DNA of 64,000 bases from Oxyruncus cristatus (Eukaryota > Chordata > Aves > Passeriformes > Cotingidae): assembly GCA_013399855.1 (NCBI GenBank), contig VXAY01000172.1, positions 480,603-544,602 on the forward strand, read 5' to 3'. The translations under genes were made by a program, and so were the position numbers. Below are positions 51,136-62,536 of the stretch, piece after piece. How positions within the stretch are numbered: the first letter of the stretch is position 1; the number at the start of each line of letters is the position of its first letter. The notes under the pieces are model-generated. The model was not told the DNA's origin. It saw only the letters and a program-made list of their open reading frames with translations, and searched no databases.

Positions 51136-51190
51136 AAAGAAAGAAGTTAAAAAAAAACCCCAAAACACAAAAAACCCCAACCAAAAACCC
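51136..51190 (+). repeat. A/C-rich low-complexity tract
   Basis: Runs of A separated by CCC or CCCC (aaaaaccccaaaac and similar), a texture common in bird noncoding DNA. It has no unit structure. Confidence 0.75.
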
Positions 51191-53874
51191 TAGAGCAGAA
51201 CCTAAGAACAGCATGTGCTTCCAGTCTATTTTTCCAAGTCCTATCTTTCTGGCAGGTCTACTTATTCTAGAGAAACTTGGCTTCTATCACTTTGGGATTT
51301 TAATTCCAGCATTTGGCAAAATTTAGTTTTCTAATCACTGGCTGAGTTCAGAGGTCCAAATTACAAAAGTGAAGACTTTTCCCCACCACCTGCCAGGGCC
51401 AGGTGATGGTAGTGGGTCTGCTCTGGGCTTTCCAGCACATCTGACTGTATGTGTAATCAGATAGTCTCCTGTTTAAAGGCCAGTGCAATATAAACTATGC
51501 TTGAGCTAGGGGGACATTTCTAGTAAGTCCCAAACCACTCCAGTAATCCTCTCATACTCCAGACACTTTCACAGGAGGATCCCCAAGTGCTATGCGGTTT
51601 AGTGTAGGTAGTTCAGAGAGTGGATATTATCTTTTTTCTCTCCATTCTGAACAGAACATTTTAATGTGAAAATTACAGGTATTTTAAAATAAATCACTCT
51701 CAGATTATGCCTTATTATTTATTAGCATCTCTGAAGAGTAAAAATTAAAACTGAAATTCACACATCTGAGAGTTAAACTCATGAGACAAGAAAATGAAGA
51801 TGCCTAAGGATGCTGAGCTTTTACTAAACACTGCTGGATTCAGTAACATTTTTAAGGGCTCCAGGAAATTAATTTGGTCATTCACTTCGCTAACACTTGC
51901 ATCTTTTTTGAACGGTGGCAGGAGCCATGTCACTTGGGGACCTGAAGGACCTTGTAGAAAGTTCTGTGCAACAATGATGGAAAGTGTTTGTAAAGCATCA
52001 TTCCTGTGCAGCTGGCAGGTATGTAACAGCACCAGCTTGCAGATACAGCTGGAGCCTGGCTTCTCCCTGCTGTCCGCTGCTAGTTAGATGATCATAATTA
52101 TGACATCAAAGTTATCACTTCATGAGAAAATACAATTTGGATTTTCAAAGCCTGTGGCACTTTGTGCGCTATAATTGTCTCCACAGACATCTCAAAGCTA
52201 ACTGCCAATCAATACATGATTTTAAGATGCCATAGACTTATTTTTTTTTTAAGGAAGAAAAATAAGCAGCTCTCAGAAGAGTTATCTAATATGAAAAGTA
52301 AATTGTATGAGCTGATTCCAAATGACTTGCTAATTAAGCACCAAGTCATCTGTTAATAGAAGTAATTTCAAAGGGTTCAAGAGACCTTGAATCATATTAT
52401 TATTCACAACCCGAAATCTGCTATCCTGCTACGTTGTGCAATGGATAATGTACTGTAACTTGGTCTACAGAGGCCAGAGATGGGTGAAGTGGGAAACTTA
52501 GCATTACTAACTTAGTCCTAAATTATCTCCTGAGTCATTATTGCATCAGCTAGTATCTGAATAAAAGAAAGAGGGGGAAAAGATAAAAATACAATAACTA
52601 GAAACAGCTTCTATTTTAATACAAAACCTAATTCAGAAAATAGGCTGAGTATGCAGAGGCATTAATACATTCATTGTACTGAACTCAGGGTCAAAAGGCA
52701 GCCACTTAGAGAGAAAAATTGTGTACCTATAGGGTGTAGTACAGTCCATCTGTCAGAGCAGTTTAGCACTTAAAGCCACAGCCCACTATGATGCCGTGGC
52801 TCAAAGTACCTTTATTTGGATCAAAAACTCCTTTTCCTTTTTATTTTCCTAGAGATGTAATATGCTACAGGACAGGATTTAGTCCACAAAAGTCCTGTGT
52901 AATTGTGGGGAGTAAAATCAGGAAGAATCAACTCACTCCTTTCTCTCCCATTTCTTACACTAAGAGGTTCAGCCACTTGTTTACTCCACAGGGTATAATG
53001 TTTAGAGAGGAAAAAATTCTAAAGAAAAAAACAATTATCCATCATCTTTTTACAGCAAAAATATTGAATTAAATGGGGAGGTGAGAGTATTTTTACAGTT
53101 CTAATTGCACTAACTGCAGTAAACTGAGCCTTGCTTCAGTTTCTGTGGGCTTACTCAGTTCCATTTCTCATGATAAGTGGATCCAGCAAGGTCCAACATC
53201 AGTCTGTATATGCACACTATATGTTACCAAAGAGAAAAATCCGATATGACTTCCATATAACTTTCTTATTAACCCCCCCCTTTGTCTCTTCATTTGGCTA
53301 AGAACTTGTGAATTGTTTTGTATTGCAGATGATTTTGAGCAGTCCACATCACCTCTGAACACCAAAGGCTAAGGCTATACCAAAACACTAGCATAATAAG
53401 ACAATGGTTTTGAAAAGCCTTGTGCTCTCCAGACTTCTGAGGCCCCTCTCTGATATGAGTTTCCTTAATTGCCTATACACCAGAAGGAAAAGCACTACTG
53501 GCCAGTGTACTCTTTACAGCTTATGACCCTCAAATTTCTCAGAACAGCAGACCGTACCACCTCCTAGTCATTTATGTTTCACACAGCTTTGCAGTCAGGC
53601 GTGTTTGGACTTTGCTGTTCATACATGGTACCTTTGCAACGGCAAGAACAAGACATATTGAGAAAACAGGTAGAGCTTCATCTACTCAGTTATTTCATTA
53701 CACTGGCTGGTACAGTCAGGCTTACAGACCCTATAGAAGTAGATACCTCTCCGTTTAGGGTTGATCAATAAACAGGGTGATAAAGACATTTTGGACAGAG
53801 AATTCAAGCAAGGTGACATGAAGGCAAGTGTGGAAGAAAATGCCAAGGGGAAGGTTAATTATGCACCTCAGGGA
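51191..53874. other. noncoding stretch
   Basis: No gene is recognised. The 97-codon plus frame at 51794-52087 contains a good donor-like site (TGGCAG|GTATGT, intron would start at 52019), but no acceptor with a clear pyrimidine tract precedes it and the peptide is unrecognised. A C8 run lies near 53273-53280. Confidence 0.5.
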
Positions 53875-53938
53875 GCTGTTATTGGGTTTGATAGGCTAGA
53901 AGTAGAATTTGAGGTCCTTCCAACTCATTAAACAATGT
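53875..53938 (+). mobile_element. CR1-type LINE tail relict
   Basis: attgggtttgataggctag followed by aatttgaggtccttccaact and a decayed tail matches the CR1 3' block 'ggctagatgatct..gaggtcccttccaac' in order and orientation. Body sequence upstream is too decayed to read by eye. Confidence 0.5.
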
Positions 53939-55761
53939 CTTCCAAGAAGGCCTAATTGAATAAGATTTGAGATTAGTATTGAAGGATCTTCTACTGGACC
54001 TTACTGCCTCACAGATCCTACAAGGGGTCAAAAGGACTCAAAGGAAGACAGCTGCAATCAAGAGCACTTACTAATGATCGGAATAGCACAAGTAGATCAT
54101 GGGGCTTTCATGAGATTCACAGGTACTTAAATAAAAAAGTGATTCTTACTTTATTTTTGCAGATTCAAAATTACTTTTGAGGCAGATAGAAACAATCACA
54201 TACCCTCTTTTCCCAGGAACAAACAATCATTGGTGAATAAAAAAGAGAGTAAATGTAAAGACCAGATGTTGTTTATAAATGTGGCTCTGTATGATTTAAA
54301 ATCTCTCAGTATAACTTAATAAAAAGCAGTTTTCAGAATTTCTTAACCCTGAGATAAAACATGTGTGATACAAAATGTGGAAACTTCCCACCAATAAAGC
54401 ATTAGTAAATTTCTTGTATATCAAATTAATTTAGCTACATAATTATTTGCCATGCAATAGAGTGTGAACTAAACTCTCTTTATTCATCTCATAGACCCAG
54501 TCCCCAAATTAATTTAAATGCTTGTCTCTCAGTGGGAGTTGTCTGTTTAAAGTAGTTTTGAGGGTCTGGGCTACGGCTCTCAGCTCTTCATTGACTTAAA
54601 AAATGTGGTGTGGCTGCTTTATGCAGAAAGGGACTTTGACCCAAAACAGCATCTTTGTAAGAGGATTAGAAAAATTCCATTCTTTTAATGACGGGCTAGA
54701 TGTTTGCTCTCCTTTAGTTAATACTCTTTGTCTGTTATTCTTAATTATCAGCATAAATGCTTTAAACCAATGTTGTAAGTAATCTGTCATTTTATCCAAG
54801 TTTTTGTTGAATAGTTCTTTTGAAATGATCTGATTATTGATTTCTTTAAGAGACCATTCAGCTGAATTCCCATGGCTGCCCATATAACGCTCTTGGGGTT
54901 CAGCTAAGAGTTACGGTGGTGAGTTTTCCTTAGCAATAGCCCAGGCAAATCAGGAGCTTCACTGTATGGGAAAGATGTGCTTAGGACTGCCAGGAAATAC
55001 TGGCACAAAACTTATTTTTAATAACATTAATGTTACCTAGCAATTTGTGCCACTTTTTTTTTTTTTGTTCCAAACACTAATATTTTCATAATGTCCTGAT
55101 AAAGATGGAAATTTTTCCCCCAAAATCTTATATACCAATCCACTCCCCTGGATCCTAAGTAATTTAAAACTGGTATTGGATATTAGCATTTAACATAGCT
55201 CCTTAAAAAATCCTGGCTGAGGACTAAATTTCAGCCCTCTAATATAGTCCTATGTTACAGGATAGTGTGTGATAATAGGCCTTTTAAAACAGCCAAGATA
55301 TATTTTGTAATTTAGAAAATTACTCTGAGGACCCATTTGTCAGTTTAATGAAAATCTGAAACTACAGGTTTGCATAATAGAATTAATTGTAATGGCTCTG
55401 CTGGAATGATTTCTTTTAGATGGGTTATTTGAAGGATTGAAAGAAAGATTTCACAGCTGAAAGAAAGAAAGGATTTATTCTAAGACCCATGTAAGCAAAA
55501 CACGTTTAAATTTCATAATACAGTGCCTTTGACTCTGTGGGACTATTGTTTTCACATGTCTTGAGATGCAGGAGATATTTCTATTCACAAGTCTATTCAA
55601 GAATAATTTGAAAGAATTCAGTACCCTCCTAATGCAGGTGTTCATCACCCTCAGACAGCAAAGGAGTCGGTGCATTTACTTATTAAATTGTGACCTTACA
55701 GAGTTACAAAGAATTACACGGGGCTGTGCAACATCCCCGCCAAGATGAAGTTATAGAGTAA
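53939..55761. other. AT-rich noncoding stretch
   Basis: No gene is recognised. A T15-like run lies near 55052-55066, and a 95-codon minus frame at 54596-54883 matches nothing. The 54990-55060 segment has TAAT/ATTA-rich texture. Confidence 0.5.
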
Positions 55762-56340
55762 AGAGAAAACCTATTTCTAAGATGGAACAAATATTCAAGC
55801 CTTAAAAAGGTGAGATGGATGCAAAAAATTATAAAAAAGTATATAGCTCAGATTGATAACAAGGTCGTACAGGAAGCTGGAGGGAATCATCAGCCTCTCA
55901 ATTCAAAACATCATTTCACAACAGGGGTGATGACCTTGTGGGAGAAAATAAGTCTTGATAATCCCATGTGTAAGTTTGCTGCTGAGGTCCTCAAACAACA
56001 TCCTTATGGCAGCATTTTACACCCTTCTTTGCTCAATATTAACTTCAGAGCACATTGTGTGCGTGTATGGTGGAGGGGGATGTACAATACTTTGGGTTGG
56101 GGCTCCCCCTACCCATATGATCATTCCCCTTCAGTACTTCAAATAGAACGTCTTTTCCACCCCTCATTTAATTTCTTTCTCTGCAATTGGAATGATTTTG
56201 TCAGCCATTCAGTGGAGAACAAAAACATTTTCTATTCTAACAATTCCACTGCAGCAGCCATCCCAGCAAATCCCAGCACAAGGGCCATGTCAACATCAGG
56301 CTGCAGAAAGTGTTGTGAAGTAAATGTTATTATGAAGTAG
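55762..56340 (+). other. longest open frame in the window (192 codons), unidentified
   Basis: The frame is free of stops from just after a TAA at 55759-55761 to the TAG at 56338-56340. The first ATG is at 55819, giving 173 residues. The peptide starts with a basic stretch (MQKIIKKYIAQIDNK), is otherwise mixed with several Trp, His and Cys, and shows no signal peptide, membrane span or motif that I recognise. AT-rich DNA should give a stop about every 15 codons, so a frame this long is uncommon by my rough estimate. There is no promoter, splice or poly-A context that supports a gene. It may be chance, a decayed exon, or a de novo frame. Confidence 0.15.
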
Positions 56341-57838
56341 GAAAACAGATGAGTTTGATTCCATATGGCTTCTGCTCTCACCAGCAACTTCTTGGCTGGT
56401 AAGCTGTGCCCGTGACTGGAGAGCAGCACTTAACAGGCAGGAACAAATTACATGGACACAGATGCAACAGCGCATCTGATGCACTGAGAAAAGGAGCAGG
56501 TGGGATGAAGGTCCCAAAGCTCTGACCAAAATTGCAACAAATAAACAGCAACAGTAGGTAGAGTGAGTGACATGTGTAAAGGGCGAGAGGCAGCACAGTT
56601 TGACATCTTTGCCATAAGGGCTAGCTGGGCCAAGTGACAGCTCATATCCTGGCCTCTCACAGCTGCAGTTACCATATTGTACCCATTCTTCCCCTAAAAT
56701 ACTGCTGAGTATTCAATATGCAAACACTGCCATTTGAATTCATGGCAAGAAGTACTTTGTAGGGCATGGTCTACCAAAGCATATTTAAACACATATTCTG
56801 TTACTGTTATGGGACTAATTCCCTACCCCTTAGTTTGAAACCTTTTCCATGTTACATAGATTTTGATTCAACTATACAAATATATTTTTCAGGATGTGCA
56901 ATGTTGCTCTCTGTCCTGTTTTGATGAAAGTGCCAATGTGTAAAGTAAGGTGTTTACTTGCCTCCTGCTACTTAGGCTATAATTTTCTCTAGGAAAGACA
57001 AAAAAGAAAAAAAAAGATTAAAGCACATTTCTGAACAAGAAGTCTAAAGTGTTATTATGGTCATAGCCATAGCAACACTAGAACTATAAGAAATGTAGCC
57101 ATCTCCACTGTATGATTTAAAATAAAAACATAATTATCATTGTCTTCTGGTAACTAGGTAGAAAATTATGCATTGCATTTGTGCCACTTGTAATTCTACA
57201 CAATTTGTTCCAAATCTGTTATTTGACAAGTGGAGGAAAGCACAACCAGTGGCTGGTATGCAAGGGAGTGTCTTGGGAACTGCCATAAGGTAAATAGATG
57301 TTTGTGAATCCCTAACCCCAAAGGCCAAACTACAGAAGCTGAGCAGCGTTAAATACAGAGTACTTGCCAACCTGTGAGCCACCTGCAACTTCCTCTCTCT
57401 GAAGCAAACCTCAGCTGCATATAAAGTATATTTATGCCCAACCTGTTTTCCCAGAAGAGCACAAAATACTGATTTGAAGCAGTGTAACAATAAAGCGATG
57501 ATAATAATAGAACATTTCCCTCCGTAGCACAGCTCCGCAGCTAGGGATTGCATTTTTGGTTCAGCTGCCTCCTATAGGAAAAAAAAGGTTGCCTCTTAGA
57601 TTACAATTTACTCTGTATTACTTTGTTTATAACATTGCTCCACCCTCCATGCCACCCAGAGTGAAAGAGAGTTCATGACACTTTTGATGTGTATTTTACA
57701 AAGAGCGCATTTTAAATAAGCCAGGGAGGTTAACTCAAGATCCTTTAATCCCAGCATATATCTTTGTTAAGGAAACATAGACCAAACCATTGAAAACCCC
57801 AGCCAGAAAGTAGGTTTGAGTAAATCCCTCACACTGGG
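56341..57838. other. noncoding stretch
   Basis: No gene is recognised. Several overlapping minus-strand frames at 56232-56675 and a 138-codon frame at 57137-57553 show no domain, and their overlap in different frames argues for chance. Confidence 0.5.
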
Positions 57839-57854
57839 AAAAAAAAAAAAAAAA
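57839..57854 (+). repeat. poly-A run (A16)
   Basis: An uninterrupted homopolymer. A retrocopy body upstream is not recognisable. Confidence 0.85.
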
Positions 57855-60800
57855 GCCCTCTCAGACCAAATTCAGCAATGTACATTCAGATTCCTTCTGC
57901 AAAGGAAAACTCAGTGGTGGTCAAGGGGAGAGTGCCCCTGCCAATAGGGGCTGTGGCTCTTCTCTCCTGGCAGTAGCCCCGTGTAGCAGAAAAGGCTGCC
58001 ATGCCTTCACAGGCTTGTGGAGCCTTGTGGGTGCCTTAGATGACCACTTGCCTCCCTTCTGCCCCCAACATGCTCCCAGCGTGCTGTCTTGCAGAGAAGG
58101 GCATGGGGTCTCGAGAGCAGCACAAGGTGTGACAGGAGAGCATCCCCTACCCATCAGGCAGCTGTCTGACAGGAAAACTTGAAAAGATACACAGGTATCT
58201 TTGATCAGGACTGACTGAAATTAATTAGCTGTGTCTCTGAGCTTCCCTGTTTATTTGTAATATAACGGGGTTTTTCACTTAGTTAAAGGGCACCAATATT
58301 TATGCACAAAAGTAGGTGCTGCCTTCGGTTGATGTCAACCCTAAGCCTTGAAAAAACAACCCATTTTAGTTACAAATGACCTCCCTTACCTTCACTGACA
58401 GCTGAATGTATGTCTTCTATTCATTAAGGGAAAATGACTGGGGTAATGGGCTGTCCTGCCTGGCACAGTTTTGTCCCTGCTTGAAGAAGGATTTTTAGAG
58501 CCACTCCAGTCTGGTCCAGTTAAATTCCTCCCTCAGACCTTTTGAAATATCAGTATTTCCTCCTCCTGTATTTGCCTCTGCTTTGGAACCATCTGCCCCA
58601 GAGAAGAGCAGGGCATAAGTGCATAGCAAGCTGAAATACTTTGAGTCTCTAATTTAGTTATTCTGCAACATTTCTTTTTTAATGAAATACCGTAAAGACT
58701 GAAATTGGTAGTGGGCAAGAAATGGGAATAAACACCTGTTCATACAAAGGACCATGTAAACTTATGTTTAGCTTTGAAAAAAAGAGGGTTTTTTCTCTGT
58801 TTGACAAAAATGAAAACAAACTGGCTTGGGGGGAAGGGAGGAGAGTTTTTTGTTATTTTTAACCAAACCCCAAAAACATTTCAACAAAAATATCACCTTA
58901 CTCACAGAAATGTTTCTTCCATAGAACGATCCAAAACCAGCTTTCTATCATTGATTTTTCAAAATTTTTCCCCTCACATGGGCTTGCTCATTTTTCTCTG
59001 AACTATACTGAAAAGACACACTGGTTAAAGTAAATATAAGTCACAACCCAGAACTGCATCAAGTGATCCAGCCCAACCAAACTAACATTTCATGAAAAGG
59101 TTTTTCAGTCATTATTAGAAAGGCCTTTTTTTAAGCAATAGCATTTCTTTCATATTCTTTCATGTCAAACTAAAAAAACATTGGAGAAAGCAGTAAATAG
59201 CTTCAGCAGTATATAAAATACGATAAAATAACTGGTAGGGGAATTTATCAACCTTTCGAATGTTTTTGGAAAATCAGTTTAGCTAAAGTAAACTGCAGTC
59301 TCTACAGGCTAAAAAACCTTGAATTCCTAGAAATATTTGCCTGTAGGTAAGCCCTTATCCTCTGCTCTGAGTTTGGTAATTTTTCCCACCACAAATGATA
59401 TGCTGTCAAGATAAGATAATAAATTTTCAATATAGCTTTTGGGAACTGCTGACTCAATCTTTGATTAATTAAAATGTTTTAGTAATGCAATTTATATTTC
59501 ACTGGATATACAGTTTGCTCTTTTTACATTTTGTTTCTCCTATGAAGTGTCACTGTTCTGCTGTGACATTAGGATGCATTTCTCATGAGTTTTGATTTCC
59601 ATTAACTTTGCGTTATCATTACTTTGTTGTTCTCCAGAACTGATGAAAAGTGTTTACAGTAAAGAAATACTACCCTCTTAAAGTAGTTTCTTCTGTCTGG
59701 AAGTTGTGTGCTTCATCATGTTACACACAATCCCTAAGGTTAGCAAGGGCCAGACTCCTTCCGAGAGCCAGGAAACCCAGGAGCAGCTCAGGGTGATGAT
59801 TCCTGGCATGTTGTCCTCCTGCCAGGTGTGCAGCAGGGAAAAAGGCCATAATAACTTTCTCAGGGTTGCAGATTACTTGCTGCCATTTGCCAGAAGCATT
59901 TACTAATGGCATCACAGTTTCTCCCATAAACTGAATTAACCTGCCTGCACTGTAGCTTACAGGAAGGGCTCAGAAATACCGAACACCAGAAATATACAGT
60001 GGAGTAGAGGACTTCAGTTTCAAGAGGCAGAAATTACAACAAATATGGACCCCAAAAACCTCAGCTAGATTAAGAGTTTTGTCCCCCTCCCCTCTCAGTC
60101 CCTGCTCAACTAGTAGCAGAACACATACTTAGGGAAAAGCAAATAAAACCAAAAGAACATAAAGGCCTAGGCAGGCTTATTTTGAGAGCTGTTCTTCCCT
60201 GCTGCCAAAAGAACCAGTTTTAGAAATGGAGCACAGTGGTGAAACCAAGTTGAGGATTTTTAGACCCACATCTAAAACAGCTGAAGGAGCCACATAGGGC
60301 AAGATAGCTCCAGAGGGGAGAAGCAGCAGAGGCAAGGTCCTTATGTGCACTGGACACCACTATGCAGACATCACACAGAGCTGAGCAAATCCTACCAGAC
60401 ATGGGCCTTCACAATATCTGACTAGTGCCACTCAACACCTGAAATATTGGATCAAATGTACATCCTATATCTGAAATCACACCCTTGATTTCAGATAGCA
60501 GTTGTGGTTCAATAAGCCTCCTTTTGTAGGAAAAAAAAGCTTCCCAAAAGTACAACACCCAAGACTAAACCCAAAGCTTTCAAAACAGCGCTCACCAGGA
60601 GCATTTGCTTTTCTTCATTACTAATGTGCCTGCACTTTCAAATGGAGGTCTGTGTGTGGCCTTCACCGAAGCTCTGCTTTAAGGATCCAAATAGAATTTT
60701 AAATATTTGTTAGTTAAGGGTCCCCACTGTCTTTTAAAAATACAAATACACATATCCTCTGCAGAAAAATGACAAATTCATGTTTGCATTGATGATTTTT

Positions 60801-61242
60801 TTTCTTGCTGCACCCCTTCCCCCACCAATCCTTCAAGGAATATTGTCTAAATACTATCCAAGGATTTTCCCTGCTTCTGGCATGCATATGAATCTCCTAT
60901 TAGTGTCAGTGAGAGTTATGTCTGCATATTGCAAGAAGAATAGATACCTAAATAATTCATTAGACCCTACACATAAGTATGCTTTCCTTGATGAATAGTT
61001 ACTATCAACATTTGTGGAAAGGTCCATTTCTAAATATTTTTAGAAACTAAGCAACTGTTTCTGTTATTAAGACTGCTTACAGTGCAAGTGATTTAAACCA
61101 GAGAAATGTGGGCAGCACAGATTCCCATCAGTTACTGATGCTGACACAGGAAAAATATGGGGAAAAGGCAATCAATGGAGCTCCATTTTTGACTTGACTT
61201 AATTCATTAATATTTGAAAACAAGTAAGACTGGTTTGCCCCA
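57855..61242. other. AT-rich noncoding stretch
   Basis: No gene is recognised. The 59330-59650 segment is even in composition, with TAAT/ATTA-like and GATAAG words, and could be a conserved noncoding element, but only an alignment would tell. A GC-richer patch lies at about 57920-58150. Confidence 0.5.
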
Positions 61243-61337
61243 GGGATTGGTAATAGGATATAAGCCTTTCACCTCTAGGTCAGCAGTTCAAAGACAACTC
61301 TGGGCAGTACTGACTGAAAGTCATTACTATCTATCCG
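61243..61337 (+). repeat. possible tRNA-derived or other ancient SINE relict
   Basis: The words ggattggtaataggatat, gcctttcacctctaggtc, agcagttcaaagac and gactgaaagtcattactat recall a repeat I remember from turtle and crocodilian DNA. The agttcaaag string resembles a tRNA B box (GTTCRA). An A box and tail are not evident. The family is not asserted. Confidence 0.35.
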
Positions 61338-61398
61338 AACACTTTTCAAGAGTATATGTAAAATAAGTTGGTGGTCTCTGTTTATTTCCTAATGGCTA

Positions 61399-61505
61399 AG
61401 GCCCTGATTCAGCAAAGCTCTTAAGCATGCACTTAATGAGAAGCAGATGTTCAAATCCTTTTGAGTTTGAACATCTGATTACAGTTAAGCACGTTCTGAA
61501 CAGCC
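61399..61505. repeat. decayed palindromic MITE-like element with intact 12-bp core hairpin
   Basis: The left arm reads agccctgattcagcaaagc-like (here aggccctgattcagcaaag) then ctcttaagcatgcactta. The right arm carries cagttaagcacgttctgaa, a diverged counterpart. Between them lies a perfect inverted repeat, CAGATGTTCAAA (61444-61455) and TTTGAACATCTG (61466-61477), with a 10-base loop. The arms recall an abundant palindromic repeat of turtles and crocodilians ('gattcagcaaagcacttaagca'). A nonautonomous DNA transposon is the likely class, and the family name is not asserted. Confidence 0.55.
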
Positions 61506-62479
61506 TCACCAGCATGGGCAGGCTGGAGCATACACAGAGGAAGGTTTGCTAAATGAGAGCCTCAGTGTGCTGGCTTGTCAGTTGTTTGTGCACACACAGG
61601 CAGAAGGAACAAACAAGCAAGCCCATTTCCCCTTCCCCCAAATTATATTACCCACATGCTGGCCCTGTGTGCTAATGGTGGCACAGGCATAAGAATGAGA
61701 CTATCAGCTGTAGGAAAGTTCCCCTTTCATTCACCCGCACTAATGAGACCAGGTGGGGAAAAAATGTTTGTACCGCTATTATAAAGCGGAATATAAGGCT
61801 ACAGAACTGTCTTGCCTTTCTTGCTCACCAGCTCATCAGCTTTCACAAGCATGGAATGTGCTTTACAAAGGAGTGGAACAGAAACATGGTATTTGCCTAG
61901 CCTTCCTGGTGCTTATTCATGCATGTGCTGTGCTAAAAAATGTGTGAATATATGAATCCAGTCTGGAAGAATGCAAGCCTTGTAGCCCAAACATATCCAG
62001 TATTTACCTATAGGTAAAGACCACTTCTTATAAGTTAAGGGTTTTCAAGGGTGGGGGGGAGTTATTTGGGAATTTAATGATTTGAGTGCTTATTTGTACT
62101 TGAAAATTATTAGGCCTGGCATATTAGTAGAAGTTTTTAAACACTCCTGTTGAAGCCGTCATCTCTCCTGCTAGATTAAATACCTTCTAAGATTACCAGT
62201 GGATCAGATTTGTTTTGCTTCTTTTAAAGAGAATTGTATTCTGGGACATTTCCACAGTGTTGCTGCTTATTGTCTTGCACGATCAAGGTCAAATTAAAGC
62301 TAGTGTTTCAAACCACAGCAGGCTGAGAAAAACCGCCATTTTAATGTGATGTTAGTAAGGCAAGTAGAATTTCATCAGTTACAAGCTACTCCCAGTCCCT
62401 ACAGACCTCTGCAATGGTGTCAGCTGTACAGCCCAGTAAAAGTCCTCTCACAAAGAAGTGATAGTCACACTTCTGCTGT
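61506..62479. other. AT-rich noncoding stretch
   Basis: No gene is recognised. Small plus frames at 61575-61947 are unrecognised. Confidence 0.5.
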
Positions 62480-62536
62480 ACTTCAACTGAAATCAGTGGA
62501 GTGAATTGTATCATGGAACTGAGATCAACATCTAGA
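62480..62536. repeat. fragment of an ancient amniote palindromic repeat
   Basis: cttcaactgaaatcagtgga, gtgaattgtatcatg and gaactgagatcaacatctag recall the arm 'gacttcagtggagttac...gtaactgagatcagaatctgg'. It is the same type of motif as at 39701, in the same orientation. Tentative. Confidence 0.3.

Noticed and set aside
57137..57553. 138-codon minus frame with hydrophobic stretches
   Set aside because: No recognisable family, no splice or promoter context, and no sign that the hydrophobic runs form a membrane protein. Chance frame is likelier.
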